Shown one piece after another: positions 1 to 5,532 of a DNA stretch of 7,502 nucleotides. The notes under the pieces were generated by a model, which was not told where the DNA came from, did no database searches, and saw nothing but the letters and a program-made list of their open reading frames with translations. A program made the position numbers and the translations under genes. Origin of the DNA: Actinomycetes bacterium (GTDB lineage: Bacteria; Actinomycetota; Actinomycetes; Actinomycetales; Beutenbergiaceae); contig JAJYRV010000091.1 in the NCBI GenBank assembly GCA_021793935.1, forward strand, positions 1 to 7,502, in the 5' to 3' direction. Numbering within the stretch: position 1 is the first letter of the stretch; the number at the start of each line of letters is the position of its first letter.

Positions 1-187
1 CCTCCATCGACGGCGGTTTGGGATCCTCCTTCGGCGGTTTGGGAGAATTGGGGTTCCCGCTGCCGCCCGGCTGGTCCTGCCCAGGCTCCGGCTGCCCCGG
101 CTCCTGAGGCCGATGCTGCTCGGGGGGAGGAGTGGGGCGATTCGGATCCGGCGCCGCGAAGGGATTCCGGGAAGGTTCGTTACTCAC
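1..187 (-). CDS. Proline-rich N-terminus of an unidentified protein (partial, continues off the left edge)
   Basis: Reading the minus strand from GTG at 187-185 gives 62 codons without a stop, reaching the window edge. The peptide begins MSNEPSRNPFAAPDPNRP and continues as a low-complexity segment rich in Pro, Gln, Glu and Gly, ending in a short duplicated Lys-Pro-Pro pattern (KPPKEDPKPP). No hydrophobic stretch is present. Actinobacterial membrane proteins often carry a disordered, cytoplasmic proline-rich head like this before their first membrane helix, but the domain that would define this protein lies outside the window, so I assign no function. I prefer the GTG because the MSNEPSRNPF opening is typical of such heads and a purine-rich GAGAAAG lies 6 nt before it; an in-frame ATG at 202-200 would add five residues (MRKRY). 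It is divergent from purN, with about 100 bp between the starts. Confidence 0.6.
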   Translation of the reverse strand, partial: MSNEPSRNPFAAPDPNRPTPPPEQHRPQEPGQPEPGQDQPGGSGNPNSPKPPKEDPKPPSME

Positions 188-275
188 GTAGCGCTTTCTC
201 ATGGGAAGATCTCGGGACTCTCCCTAGTGTCTCAGAAATCCCGCCGCCCGGACGAACCCGCAGGCGGGCTACCCG

Positions 276-281
276 TAGAAT
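276..281 (+). promoter_or_regulatory. Candidate -10 box for a leaderless purN transcript
   Basis: TAGAAT matches the TAnnnT core of a sigma-70/SigA -10 element. It ends 6 nt before the GTG at 288, so transcription would begin at or next to that start codon and give a leaderless mRNA. This agrees with the lack of any Shine-Dalgarno-like sequence before purN. No good -35 hexamer is visible at the expected distance. A short inverted repeat, CCCGC-AG-GCGGG (257-268), sits where the -35 region and spacer would be, but it is too short to call an operator with confidence. Confidence 0.5.
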
Positions 282-287
282 GTGAAC

Positions 288-887
288 GTGACATCCGTAG
301 TCGTACTCATTTCCGGTGGCGGTTCGAACCTCAAGGCGCTGCTTGAGGCGTGCGAGGATCCCGAATACGGCGTCAACGTCGTGGCCGTCGGGGCGGACCG
401 GGACTGCGCAGGCCTGGAACTTGCCGCCGCCGCCGGAATCCCCGGATTCGTCGTGAAACTCAGCGACTACCCTGACCGCGCCGCGTGGGATTCCGCGCTC
501 ACCGACGCGGTGGCCGAGCACGACCCCGATCTCGTCATCAGCGCCGGCTTCCTCAAACTCGCCGGACCGGAGTTCCTGCGGAGGTTCAGCGGAAGATTCC
601 TCAACACCCACAACTCCCTCCTGCCCGCGTTCCCCGGCATCCGCGGCCCGCAGGACGCCCTGGACTACGGGGTGAAACTCGCCGGCGCAACCCTATTTCT
701 TGTTGACGACGGCGTCGACACCGGTGTCATCGTCGCTCAGGTCGCCGTTCCGGTTGAGGACGACGACACCGTGGAGACCCTCACCGAACGCATCAAGGTC
801 GCCGAGCGGGCCCAGCTCATCGACACGGTCGGGGCGATGGCCCGCGGCGGGTGGCACGTCAGCGGGCGCCGGTGTGTGCTGACGTGA
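288..887 (+). CDS. purN: Phosphoribosylglycinamide formyltransferase (GAR transformylase)
   Basis: PurN transfers the formyl group of 10-formyl-tetrahydrofolate to glycinamide ribonucleotide, the third step of de novo purine synthesis, in the cytoplasm. The 199-residue product has the usual family length. It shows the N-terminal phosphate-binding stretch LISGGGSNLKAL, the core LVISAGFLKLAG, the catalytic segment NTHNSLLPAFPG, and the second active-site segment VDDGVDTGVIVAQ. Counting from GTG 288, the catalytic residues fall at Asn106, His108 and Asp144, the same numbers as in the E. coli enzyme. An alternative GTG at 282 would add two residues, but the -10-like TAGAAT at 276-281 suits a leaderless start at 288. 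The residue after the catalytic His is Asn where many homologues have Pro. The next gene starts 14 nt after the stop, so the two are probably co-transcribed. The family assignment is certain; the exact start is less so. Confidence 0.96.
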   Translation: MTSVVVLISGGGSNLKALLEACEDPEYGVNVVAVGADRDCAGLELAAAAGIPGFVVKLSDYPDRAAWDSALTDAVAEHDPDLVISAGFLKLAGPEFLRRFSGRFLNTHNSLLPAFPGIRGPQDALDYGVKLAGATLFLVDDGVDTGVIVAQVAVPVEDDDTVETLTERIKVAERAQLIDTVGAMARGGWHVSGRRCVLT

Positions 888-901
888 CCAGATAGGGCGG
901 C

Positions 902-2029
902 ATGAGCGAGGCGGAGCGCGAGAAGCGGTGGACCTGGCGCCGCGTGCGCGTGCGGGTGCGCCAGCACCGGCGGCAAGGGTGGCGCCGAGTGAAGTCCGCG
1001 TTCCTGCCCGTTCTCATCGCCGCCATCGCGGCGAGCGCGGCGTGGTCCCTCGCCCATTACGGCTTCGGCCACGCACAACCCTTCTTCGCCCCGATCGCCG
1101 CCTGGGTGTGCCTCGGGTTCAGCCCCGACCGCCAGATCCGTAAAGTCGCCGAACTCGCCATCGGGGTCACCCTCGGGGTGTTGTTGGGCGAAGTCGTGGC
1201 TCACTTCCTTGGCACCGGGATCGCCCCGATCGTCATCGTCATCGTGGTCGCCTCCCTCATCGCGCGGTTCATCGATCGCGGCATTCTCCTCACCGTCCAG
1301 GCAGGGGTGCAGGGAATCGTCATCGTCGCCCTGCCCGTGATCACGAGTGTTGACGGCGCCTCCGGGCGGTGGATCGACGCGCTCATCGGCTCGTCCTTCG
1401 CGCTCGTCGTCGCCGCGCTCACCCCGGGAGATGCTCGGCGCCGGGCGCGCGAGCTCGCCCACGGCGCAACCTTCGACCTTGCCCAAATGCTCGACCACCT
1501 CGCCTCAGGCATGGAAGAGCTCGATGCGCAGCGGGTGCAGGACGCCCTCGTGGAAGGTCGCGGCACCCAAGGGGTTCTCGATGAATGGTCAGAAGTGGTG
1601 CGCAACGCTCAGTTGAGCGTCCGCTTCTCTCCCGCCTCGGGGCATTACCTTCCCGAGCTCGCAGAACTCAAACACGCCAACCTCATGGTGGACCGGGCGA
1701 TGCGGAATGCTCGGGTGATCACGAGGCGCGCCGTTAGCGCGGTTGAGGAAGGCGAAGTGGATCCGAACGTCGTGGGGTCCATCCGAGCGATCGCCGCAGC
1801 GGTGGAGAAGCTTGGCACCGCGCTCGGGGCAGGGGAGAGCACGCTGCCCGCGCGGGAGGCACTCGCGGCGGTCGCCGGGGAGCTCTCACCCGTGGAGTTC
1901 GACGAAGCCGGGTGGCGGTTGCAGACTTTGGTGATCATCATGCGTTCGCTCGTCGTGGATCTGCTGCAAGCGACGGGCCTGAGCACGCAAGCGGCCTCGG
2001 CGATGCTCGCAGACGATTCGCGTTCCTGA
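902..2029 (+). CDS. FUSC-family (aromatic acid exporter-like) membrane protein
   Basis: The 375-residue protein has a very basic N-terminus (residues 7-31, many Arg in WRR/VRVRVR patterns). Six hydrophobic segments follow, at about 34-51, 59-73, 82-102, 107-122, 128-148 and 157-173. The rest (about 175-375) is a soluble, largely helical, probably cytoplasmic domain with no recognisable catalytic motif. The segment PFFAPIAAWVCLGFSPDRQI, followed by a glycine-rich helix (ELAIGVTLGVLLGEVVAHFLG), is the pattern of the FUSC_2/ArAE group, which includes fusaric-acid resistance proteins and aromatic carboxylate efflux proteins such as AaeB. The substrate cannot be told from sequence, and many actinobacterial members have no known function. 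It starts 14 nt after the purN stop behind a weak GGGCGG ribosome-binding site, which suggests expression with purN. Export of a folate- or purine-related aromatic compound is conceivable but unsupported. A strong hairpin follows its stop. Confidence 0.8.
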   Translation: MSEAEREKRWTWRRVRVRVRQHRRQGWRRVKSAFLPVLIAAIAASAAWSLAHYGFGHAQPFFAPIAAWVCLGFSPDRQIRKVAELAIGVTLGVLLGEVVAHFLGTGIAPIVIVIVVASLIARFIDRGILLTVQAGVQGIVIVALPVITSVDGASGRWIDALIGSSFALVVAALTPGDARRRARELAHGATFDLAQMLDHLASGMEELDAQRVQDALVEGRGTQGVLDEWSEVVRNAQLSVRFSPASGHYLPELAELKHANLMVDRAMRNARVITRRAVSAVEEGEVDPNVVGSIRAIAAAVEKLGTALGAGESTLPAREALAAVAGELSPVEFDEAGWRLQTLVIIMRSLVVDLLQATGLSTQAASAMLADDSRS

Positions 2030-2036
2030 AAACGAA

Positions 2037-2067
2037 AGCGGGTGCTGGCCATTGGCCAGCACCCGCT
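2037..2067. terminator. Intrinsic terminator shared by two convergent genes
   Basis: A perfect inverted repeat with 14-bp arms (AGCGGGTGCTGGCC and its complement) flanks a 3-nt ATT loop. It begins 8 bp after the FUSC-gene stop and ends 23 bp beyond the sialidase stop. Read on the minus strand, the stem is followed by TTCGTTTT, so it looks like a proper Rho-independent terminator for the sialidase gene. On the plus strand the downstream sequence is CCCGGGC with no T-tract, so termination of the purN-FUSC transcript would rely on the stem alone or be less efficient. Confidence 0.88.
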
Positions 2068-2089
2068 CCCGGGCTACCGTGCGACCAGG

Positions 2090-5000
2090 CTAGGCCTGCT
2101 TACGTGAGCGCACGTACGCAGCTACACCGAGGAATACCAGGGCAAGCGCCGCTGTAGCAGCACCAATCTGGATCCCCGTGCTTGGCAGGTCCTCCGTCGA
2201 GTCCCCGTCGTCGGTGTTGTCCTCACCTGTGTCGTCGTCGGTGTTGTCGTCACCTGTGTCGTCGTCCGTGTCGTCGTCCCCAGGGCCGTCGTCACCATCG
2301 GAATCCTCATCGGCACTCACGTTCACCGCAGCAGTGACAACGAGGGGAACCTCCGGATCGGCCTGTTCGACACCTTCGGGGAGCGCGAAGGTTCCGGTCG
2401 CCGCGTATTCGCCGGGAGTTTCGCCGTCGTAATCCTCGATCTCCCAATCCAGGGATACCTCGTGGGTTTCCTCCGCGCTATCCGTGAGGGTCGTTGTTGA
2501 CGGGAGCGCAGCGAGCGCGTCCTCAACGCTGGTACCGAACGGAACGTCCACGCTCTCGACTCCTGCAACCTCAACGATCGTGACCGCGTCATCGACGGGG
2601 TCGAAAGTGATTTCTGGTGCAGGAACATCGAGAACGAAGAACGGGTCCTCTCCCGATGTGTTGTTCCCGACGGCGAACTTCGCTGGCGGAGCGATCGTGC
2701 CTGCGGCCGCGTCCTCAGCCGTCACCGTGTACACCGCGGTCGTGCAGGTGCGCGGGTCTGTTGATGGAGTGAGTTCTCCATACCGGCAGTTCGGGGTCTC
2801 ATCGATGTGGAAGCCCGCGAAGTCTCCCTCAAGTGGAACCATTGCGACCGTCGCGTTCGTGGTGTTCGTGAATTCGAACGTGTACGCGATCTCGGTGCCG
2901 ACTCCGATCTCGTCCGGAAGATCTGAGGCGCCGACGTTTTCTGCGTGGATACCGAGATTCACGTGCGGGCCCTCTACCGTGAACTCCTGGATCGGATCCG
3001 TCGCTGGGTTTTGCGCGGTGTTGAGGTCGTCGACTGCCCAGGTTTGGACGAGGTCGACGTACCCGCGATCAAGGTCGGACTCTGAAACGTGATAGGTAGC
3101 AGAGCAGGTGTACTCAAAACCGGGAGCCATGGCCACGTAGCGGCAGCCGGGGAAGAGCCCTTCCCAATCCCCCTCGCGAGGAACCGCGTCGAGGGTCTCG
3201 CTCGTGGGGTTGGCGACGGTGATGTCCACCGGGATGGAATCGCCGACGGCGTAGGAGTGTTGCGGCTCATCCGCCAACTCGAAGCTGATGTCGAGAAGTT
3301 CCTCCTGCGGTTCCACGCCAACTGCTCGGGCGTTGAATTCGGCTACAGAGATCCACTTGTCTGGGGTGTCGCCGTAACTGCTGAGCGCCTCGACCTGAAC
3401 GTACCGACCGGGCGCGCCATCGAGGTAGACGTTCCTTACGGAGGAATCGGCCGGCCAGGTGCCCGAGGCCTGCTCCGTGAGCGATTCGGGATCATTTCCC
3501 GTGAGGATCCGGTACTCGCCGATGGTGCCGTTTGCGCCGTCGGAACGAGGCGTCAAGGAGACGTACGCAAGATCGTGCTCCGCCCCCAGGTCCACCGTGA
3601 ACCCGCCGGGGACCACCGTTTCGTCATATGCCGTGTGGTAGAGCGTTTCGGGATTGCCGTCGAACATGTTCTCCGGTCCTTCCCCGGGCTGGGGGGTGGA
3701 GACGTCGGTGGCGTCAAATTCCGACTGCGGGAGCGCGGCGGAGGGGAATTCCCCCTCGCGAAGTTCGACCGGGAGTTCCAGCTTCTTAGAGGAGACAACG
3801 GGTCCGGCCTCGTATTCGGCGGTGACGGAAAGCGTGCCCGGATCGACGTGTTCTCCGATCGTCACGGGAACTTCAACAGTCCTCGACTCCCCCGCAGGGA
3901 TCGCCGGGACAGCCACGCGCTCGCTGGCCAGCCCCGCACCGTTGGTGAGTTGGAGCTCTCCAGCGGGAGTTTCGCCGTCGAAGCCATGACGGGCGATCGT
4001 CACCGAGACGGTCCCCTCGCCGCGGTTGAGGGGCTCCTCACCTGCGGTGATGATGGTACCGGACGCCTCCAGCCACGCCCAGGTGAACTTCGCAAATTCG
4101 ATGTTTGACCCGCCGGGCTCGAAGAGCAGCCCGACCGAGCCATCCGCGAGGGTTGTGAGTGTGGAGTACGACATCGCGCCGGGAGCGAAAACCTTCCGAT
4201 CGCTCCAGGTCTCGCCATCGTCGAAGGAGACGGTGATCGTTCCATTGTTGCGTCCGGACGTCGTGGCCGCGTTGGAGAACAGCAGTACCTTCGCCTCGGC
4301 GCTGCCCTCGGGAGCTGAGGGGTAGGCGCGGATGATCGAGGCGTTATTCGCCGGATCCGGCAACTGCTCCTCGCGTTCGGGTTCGGAGTAGGTCTCACCG
4401 CCGTCGTCGGAATATGCGACCCAGCGCATGCCCCCGCCCACGGAGGAGCGGGAGTTCAACATCACGCGGCCGTCGGAGAGTTCGACGACCTTGTTCTCGT
4501 CCATCCCCGGGCCGACCGGCTCGCCCGCTTGCCAGGTTTCACCGTGGTCATCAGAGTAGAGGGATACCGCATACATGCCGCCACCTTTGGTGATGTCCCG
4601 GACGGTGTATTGCTGAATCAGCCGGCCCGCGTTCTCGCCGTATTGGAGCTGGATGCCCTCACCGGAGGCCGCGAAGCGGGCGTTGAAGACCTTTCCCTCC
4701 CCACCTGGGTCTAACGCCCCGGTGACCTCGACGGGTTCCGACCACGTTTTTCCGTTGTCCGTGGAGGAGATATAGACGGCGTGCATCACCTGTCGTTCGT
4801 TACTCGGCGGGTTGTTCCCGCTCTGGTGCCACGCCCAATCGTAGGACTTCACAAAGAAGTTGAAGATCTCACCGGTCTCCCGGTCCACGACGAAGGATGG
4901 GTCGGAATAGCCAACTTTCTCCTCGCCCGGAATTCCTTCGGCAATGACCTCCGGCTCGGACCAGGTCTCGCCGTCGTCGTCGCTGGTACGCAGCACGATC

Positions 5001-5275
5001 GAGTTGGGGTTCGGCGCATCTGCGCAGCTGTCGGGTCGTCCATCCCAGGAGGCAAGCACCGTGCCATCGTTTGCTGTGGTGAGAGCGGGAATGCGATAGC
5101 ACTCGAAGCCGTCCTCCCCATCAGTGGCGAGCCGTTGCGAGGCGTAGTTCGCCTCGAGGGCCGGATCGATATCCCACGCGCCCGTGGGTGGGGCCGCAGA
5201 GGCGGGTGCGCTCAGGCCCGCCCCCGCCAGAACGAGCACCGTGCTCGCCGCAGCGACTTTGAAACGTTGAGACAT
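2090..5275 (-). CDS. nanH: Secreted, cell-wall-anchored exo-alpha-sialidase (neuraminidase, GH33)
   Basis: The 1061-residue enzyme should cleave terminal sialic acids from host glycans at the cell surface. The start is ATG at 5275, with GGAG 5 nt upstream; a GTG two codons earlier overlaps that site. Layout: signal peptide 1-27 (cut near ASA-APP); six-bladed propeller about 33-400; Ig/NEW3-like domain about 401-507; CBM32/F5-8C-like galactose-binding domain about 512-652; two homologous stalk modules about 658-770 and 771-887, each with a Cys pair (CRY...C..xYxV); a Big_4-like Ig domain about 889-986; an Asp-rich spacer 988-1028; LPSTG at 1030-1034; a membrane helix; and an RSRKQA tail. Five Asp boxes are visible (e.g. 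SDDDGETW, SFDDGETW). Catalytic residues: Arg61 in YRIP, Asp86 in ADAP, Glu260, Arg276 in LNSR, Arg342 in SGRNNG and Tyr370 in SYSTL. The last four share numbers with the Micromonospora viridifaciens sialidase as I recall it. No sortase or sialate catabolic gene is nearby. Confidence 0.96.
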   Translation of the reverse strand: MSQRFKVAAASTVLVLAGAGLSAPASAAPPTGAWDIDPALEANYASQRLATDGEDGFECYRIPALTTANDGTVLASWDGRPDSCADAPNPNSIVLRTSDDDGETWSEPEVIAEGIPGEEKVGYSDPSFVVDRETGEIFNFFVKSYDWAWHQSGNNPPSNERQVMHAVYISSTDNGKTWSEPVEVTGALDPGGEGKVFNARFAASGEGIQLQYGENAGRLIQQYTVRDITKGGGMYAVSLYSDDHGETWQAGEPVGPGMDENKVVELSDGRVMLNSRSSVGGGMRWVAYSDDGGETYSEPEREEQLPDPANNASIIRAYPSAPEGSAEAKVLLFSNAATTSGRNNGTITVSFDDGETWSDRKVFAPGAMSYSTLTTLADGSVGLLFEPGGSNIEFAKFTWAWLEASGTIITAGEEPLNRGEGTVSVTIARHGFDGETPAGELQLTNGAGLASERVAVPAIPAGESRTVEVPVTIGEHVDPGTLSVTAEYEAGPVVSSKKLELPVELREGEFPSAALPQSEFDATDVSTPQPGEGPENMFDGNPETLYHTAYDETVVPGGFTVDLGAEHDLAYVSLTPRSDGANGTIGEYRILTGNDPESLTEQASGTWPADSSVRNVYLDGAPGRYVQVEALSSYGDTPDKWISVAEFNARAVGVEPQEELLDISFELADEPQHSYAVGDSIPVDITVANPTSETLDAVPREGDWEGLFPGCRYVAMAPGFEYTCSATYHVSESDLDRGYVDLVQTWAVDDLNTAQNPATDPIQEFTVEGPHVNLGIHAENVGASDLPDEIGVGTEIAYTFEFTNTTNATVAMVPLEGDFAGFHIDETPNCRYGELTPSTDPRTCTTAVYTVTAEDAAAGTIAPPAKFAVGNNTSGEDPFFVLDVPAPEITFDPVDDAVTIVEVAGVESVDVPFGTSVEDALAALPSTTTLTDSAEETHEVSLDWEIEDYDGETPGEYAATGTFALPEGVEQADPEVPLVVTAAVNVSADEDSDGDDGPGDDDTDDDTGDDNTDDDTGEDNTDDGDSTEDLPSTGIQIGAATAALALVFLGVAAYVRSRKQA
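2213..2293 (-). repeat. 27-bp tandem repeat encoding the acidic wall spacer of the sialidase
   Basis: Two adjacent 27-bp units (2213-2239 and 2240-2266) differ at a single base, and a degenerate third unit (2267-2293) follows. In the protein they give nine-residue Asp/Thr/Gly repeats of the form TDDDTGDDN and TDDDTGEDN just before the LPSTG motif. Such low-complexity acidic segments commonly carry a surface protein through the peptidoglycan. The unit length is a multiple of three, so gaining or losing copies would change spacer length without breaking the frame. Confidence 0.8.
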
Positions 5276-5294
5276 TATCACTCCGCAATCGTCG

Positions 5295-5300
5295 ATGATA
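5295..5300 (-). promoter_or_regulatory. Candidate -10 box of the sialidase gene
   Basis: On the minus strand this reads TATCAT, a five-of-six match to TATAAT. Transcription would begin near 5288, giving a leader of roughly 13 nt that holds the GGAG ribosome-binding site (5284-5281). There is no convincing -35 hexamer at 16-18 bp; the best, ATGACA, lies 21 bp away, which is too far for normal spacing. The box overlaps the palindrome at 5298-5312, so a bound protein could block or recruit polymerase there. Confidence 0.4.
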
Positions 5301-5312
5301 CGTAAGACGTAT
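5298..5312. promoter_or_regulatory. Palindrome ATACGT-AAG-ACGTAT in the sialidase promoter (candidate operator)
   Basis: The 6-bp arms are perfect complements around a 3-bp centre, and the palindrome is flanked on both sides by GATG. It overlaps the proposed sialidase -10 box. The size and symmetry suit a dimeric repressor such as a GntR, MarR or TetR type, but no regulator is encoded in the window, so the binding partner is unknown. Confidence 0.4.
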
Positions 5313-5317
5313 GATGT

Positions 5318-5330
5318 CCCATGTCATGGG
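5318..5330. promoter_or_regulatory. Palindrome CCCATG-T-CATGGG upstream of the sialidase promoter
   Basis: This perfect 13-bp inverted repeat has a 1-bp centre, 5 bp beyond the first palindrome. It occupies the region where a -35 element for the sialidase gene would be expected. It may be a second operator or half of a compound site. It is unlikely to be a transcription terminator because the arms are short, the centre is a single base and no T-tract follows. Confidence 0.35.
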
Positions 5331-5368
5331 GAGAAGTCGAATTGGCGTGTCGCTTCGAAACCTGGTAA

Positions 5369-5397
5369 TCGGCAGGGGCCGGGGGCGCTGGTACAGT
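5369..5397 (+). promoter_or_regulatory. Candidate purH promoter
   Basis: TACAGT (5392-5397) fits the TAnnnT -10 consensus. It is preceded, after a 17-bp spacer, by TCGGCA (5369-5374), which matches four of six positions of TTGACA. Transcription would start at about 5403-5404, immediately before the first helix of the riboswitch at 5405. That placement is what is expected for a riboswitch at the extreme 5' end of an mRNA and is the main support for the call. Confidence 0.55.
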
Positions 5398-5402
5398 GGG
5401 AC

Positions 5403-5486
5403 GTGGCCGCGACTGGCGTTGAAGTGGAGCACCACTTGGGAGCGGCCCGCCTGAGAATTTCCAGATGCGCGCCGATCGCCTGGGCC
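5403..5486 (+). promoter_or_regulatory. ZTP/ZMP riboswitch (pfl motif) in the purH leader
   Basis: This RNA binds ZMP (AICAR) or ZTP, which build up when 10-formyl-tetrahydrofolate is short, and normally switches the downstream gene on. All expected parts can be read. P1 is GGCCGC (5405-5410) paired with GCGGCC (5442-5447). It is followed by the conserved GACTGGCG (5411-5418). P2 is AAGTGG (5422-5427), loop AGCA, CCACTT (5432-5437). Then come TTGGGAGCG, a variable linker (5448-5470), and the 3' conserved block GCCGATCGCCTGGGC (5471-5485). The family pseudoknot is present as GGCG (5415-5418) with CGCC (5477-5480). These features match the known Fusobacterium ulcerans pfl aptamer part for part, with compensating base changes in P1 and the pseudoknot. 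Its place before purH, whose product consumes ZMP, is a classic setting for this riboswitch. Confidence 0.95.
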
Positions 5487-5525
5487 GCGGGTCTCTCCCG
5501 CGAATTGCGCATCGTCGACCTGGAG
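5459..5525 (+). promoter_or_regulatory. Possible riboswitch expression platform hiding the purH ribosome-binding site
   Basis: The aptamer linker carries UUCCAG (5459-5464) and AUGCGC (5465-5470). These can pair with CUGGAG (5520-5525, one G-U pair) and GCGCAU (5507-5512), leaving a 7-nt bulge on the 3' side. CUGGAG contains the purH Shine-Dalgarno GGAG (5522-5525), 7 nt before the ATG, so this pairing would block translation. A separate hairpin, CGCGGG-TCTCT-CCCGCG (5486-5502), lies inside the loop. It lacks a following U-tract, so transcription termination looks less likely. The pairings are seen directly; the switching mechanism is inferred. Confidence 0.4.
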
Positions 5526-5532
5526 TATTTTC

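Noticed and set aside
200..202. ATG on the minus strand as start of the left-edge gene
   Set aside because: It would add MRKRY and has no well-placed ribosome-binding site. The GTG at 187 gives a more typical N-terminus, though the ATG cannot be excluded.
737..1498. A 253-codon minus-strand frame opposite purN and the FUSC gene
   Set aside because: It is rich in Asp, Gly, His and Arg with no hydrophobic core or motif, and it spans two real genes on the other strand.
2213..2293. Direct repeats considered as a CRISPR array
   Set aside because: The units are contiguous with no unique spacers, and they encode a regular Asp-rich peptide in frame with the sialidase.
3089..4108. A 339-codon plus-strand frame within the sialidase gene
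   Set aside because: It is antisense to the conserved sialidase modules, lacks a credible ribosome-binding site and has no recognisable domain.
5279..5281. GTG as the sialidase start
   Set aside because: It overlaps the GGAG ribosome-binding site, which is correctly spaced for the ATG at 5275.
5350..5370. TTCGAAA-containing stretch considered as a tRNA T-arm remnant
   Set aside because: There is no acceptor stem, anticodon arm or CCA end around it, and the match is only a few bases. A similar GGTTCGAACC inside purN is coding sequence.
5486..5502. Hairpin CGCGGG-TCTCT-CCCGCG as an intrinsic terminator for the riboswitch
   Set aside because: The stem is only 6 bp and the following AATTGCGC is not a U-tract, so termination is not well supported.
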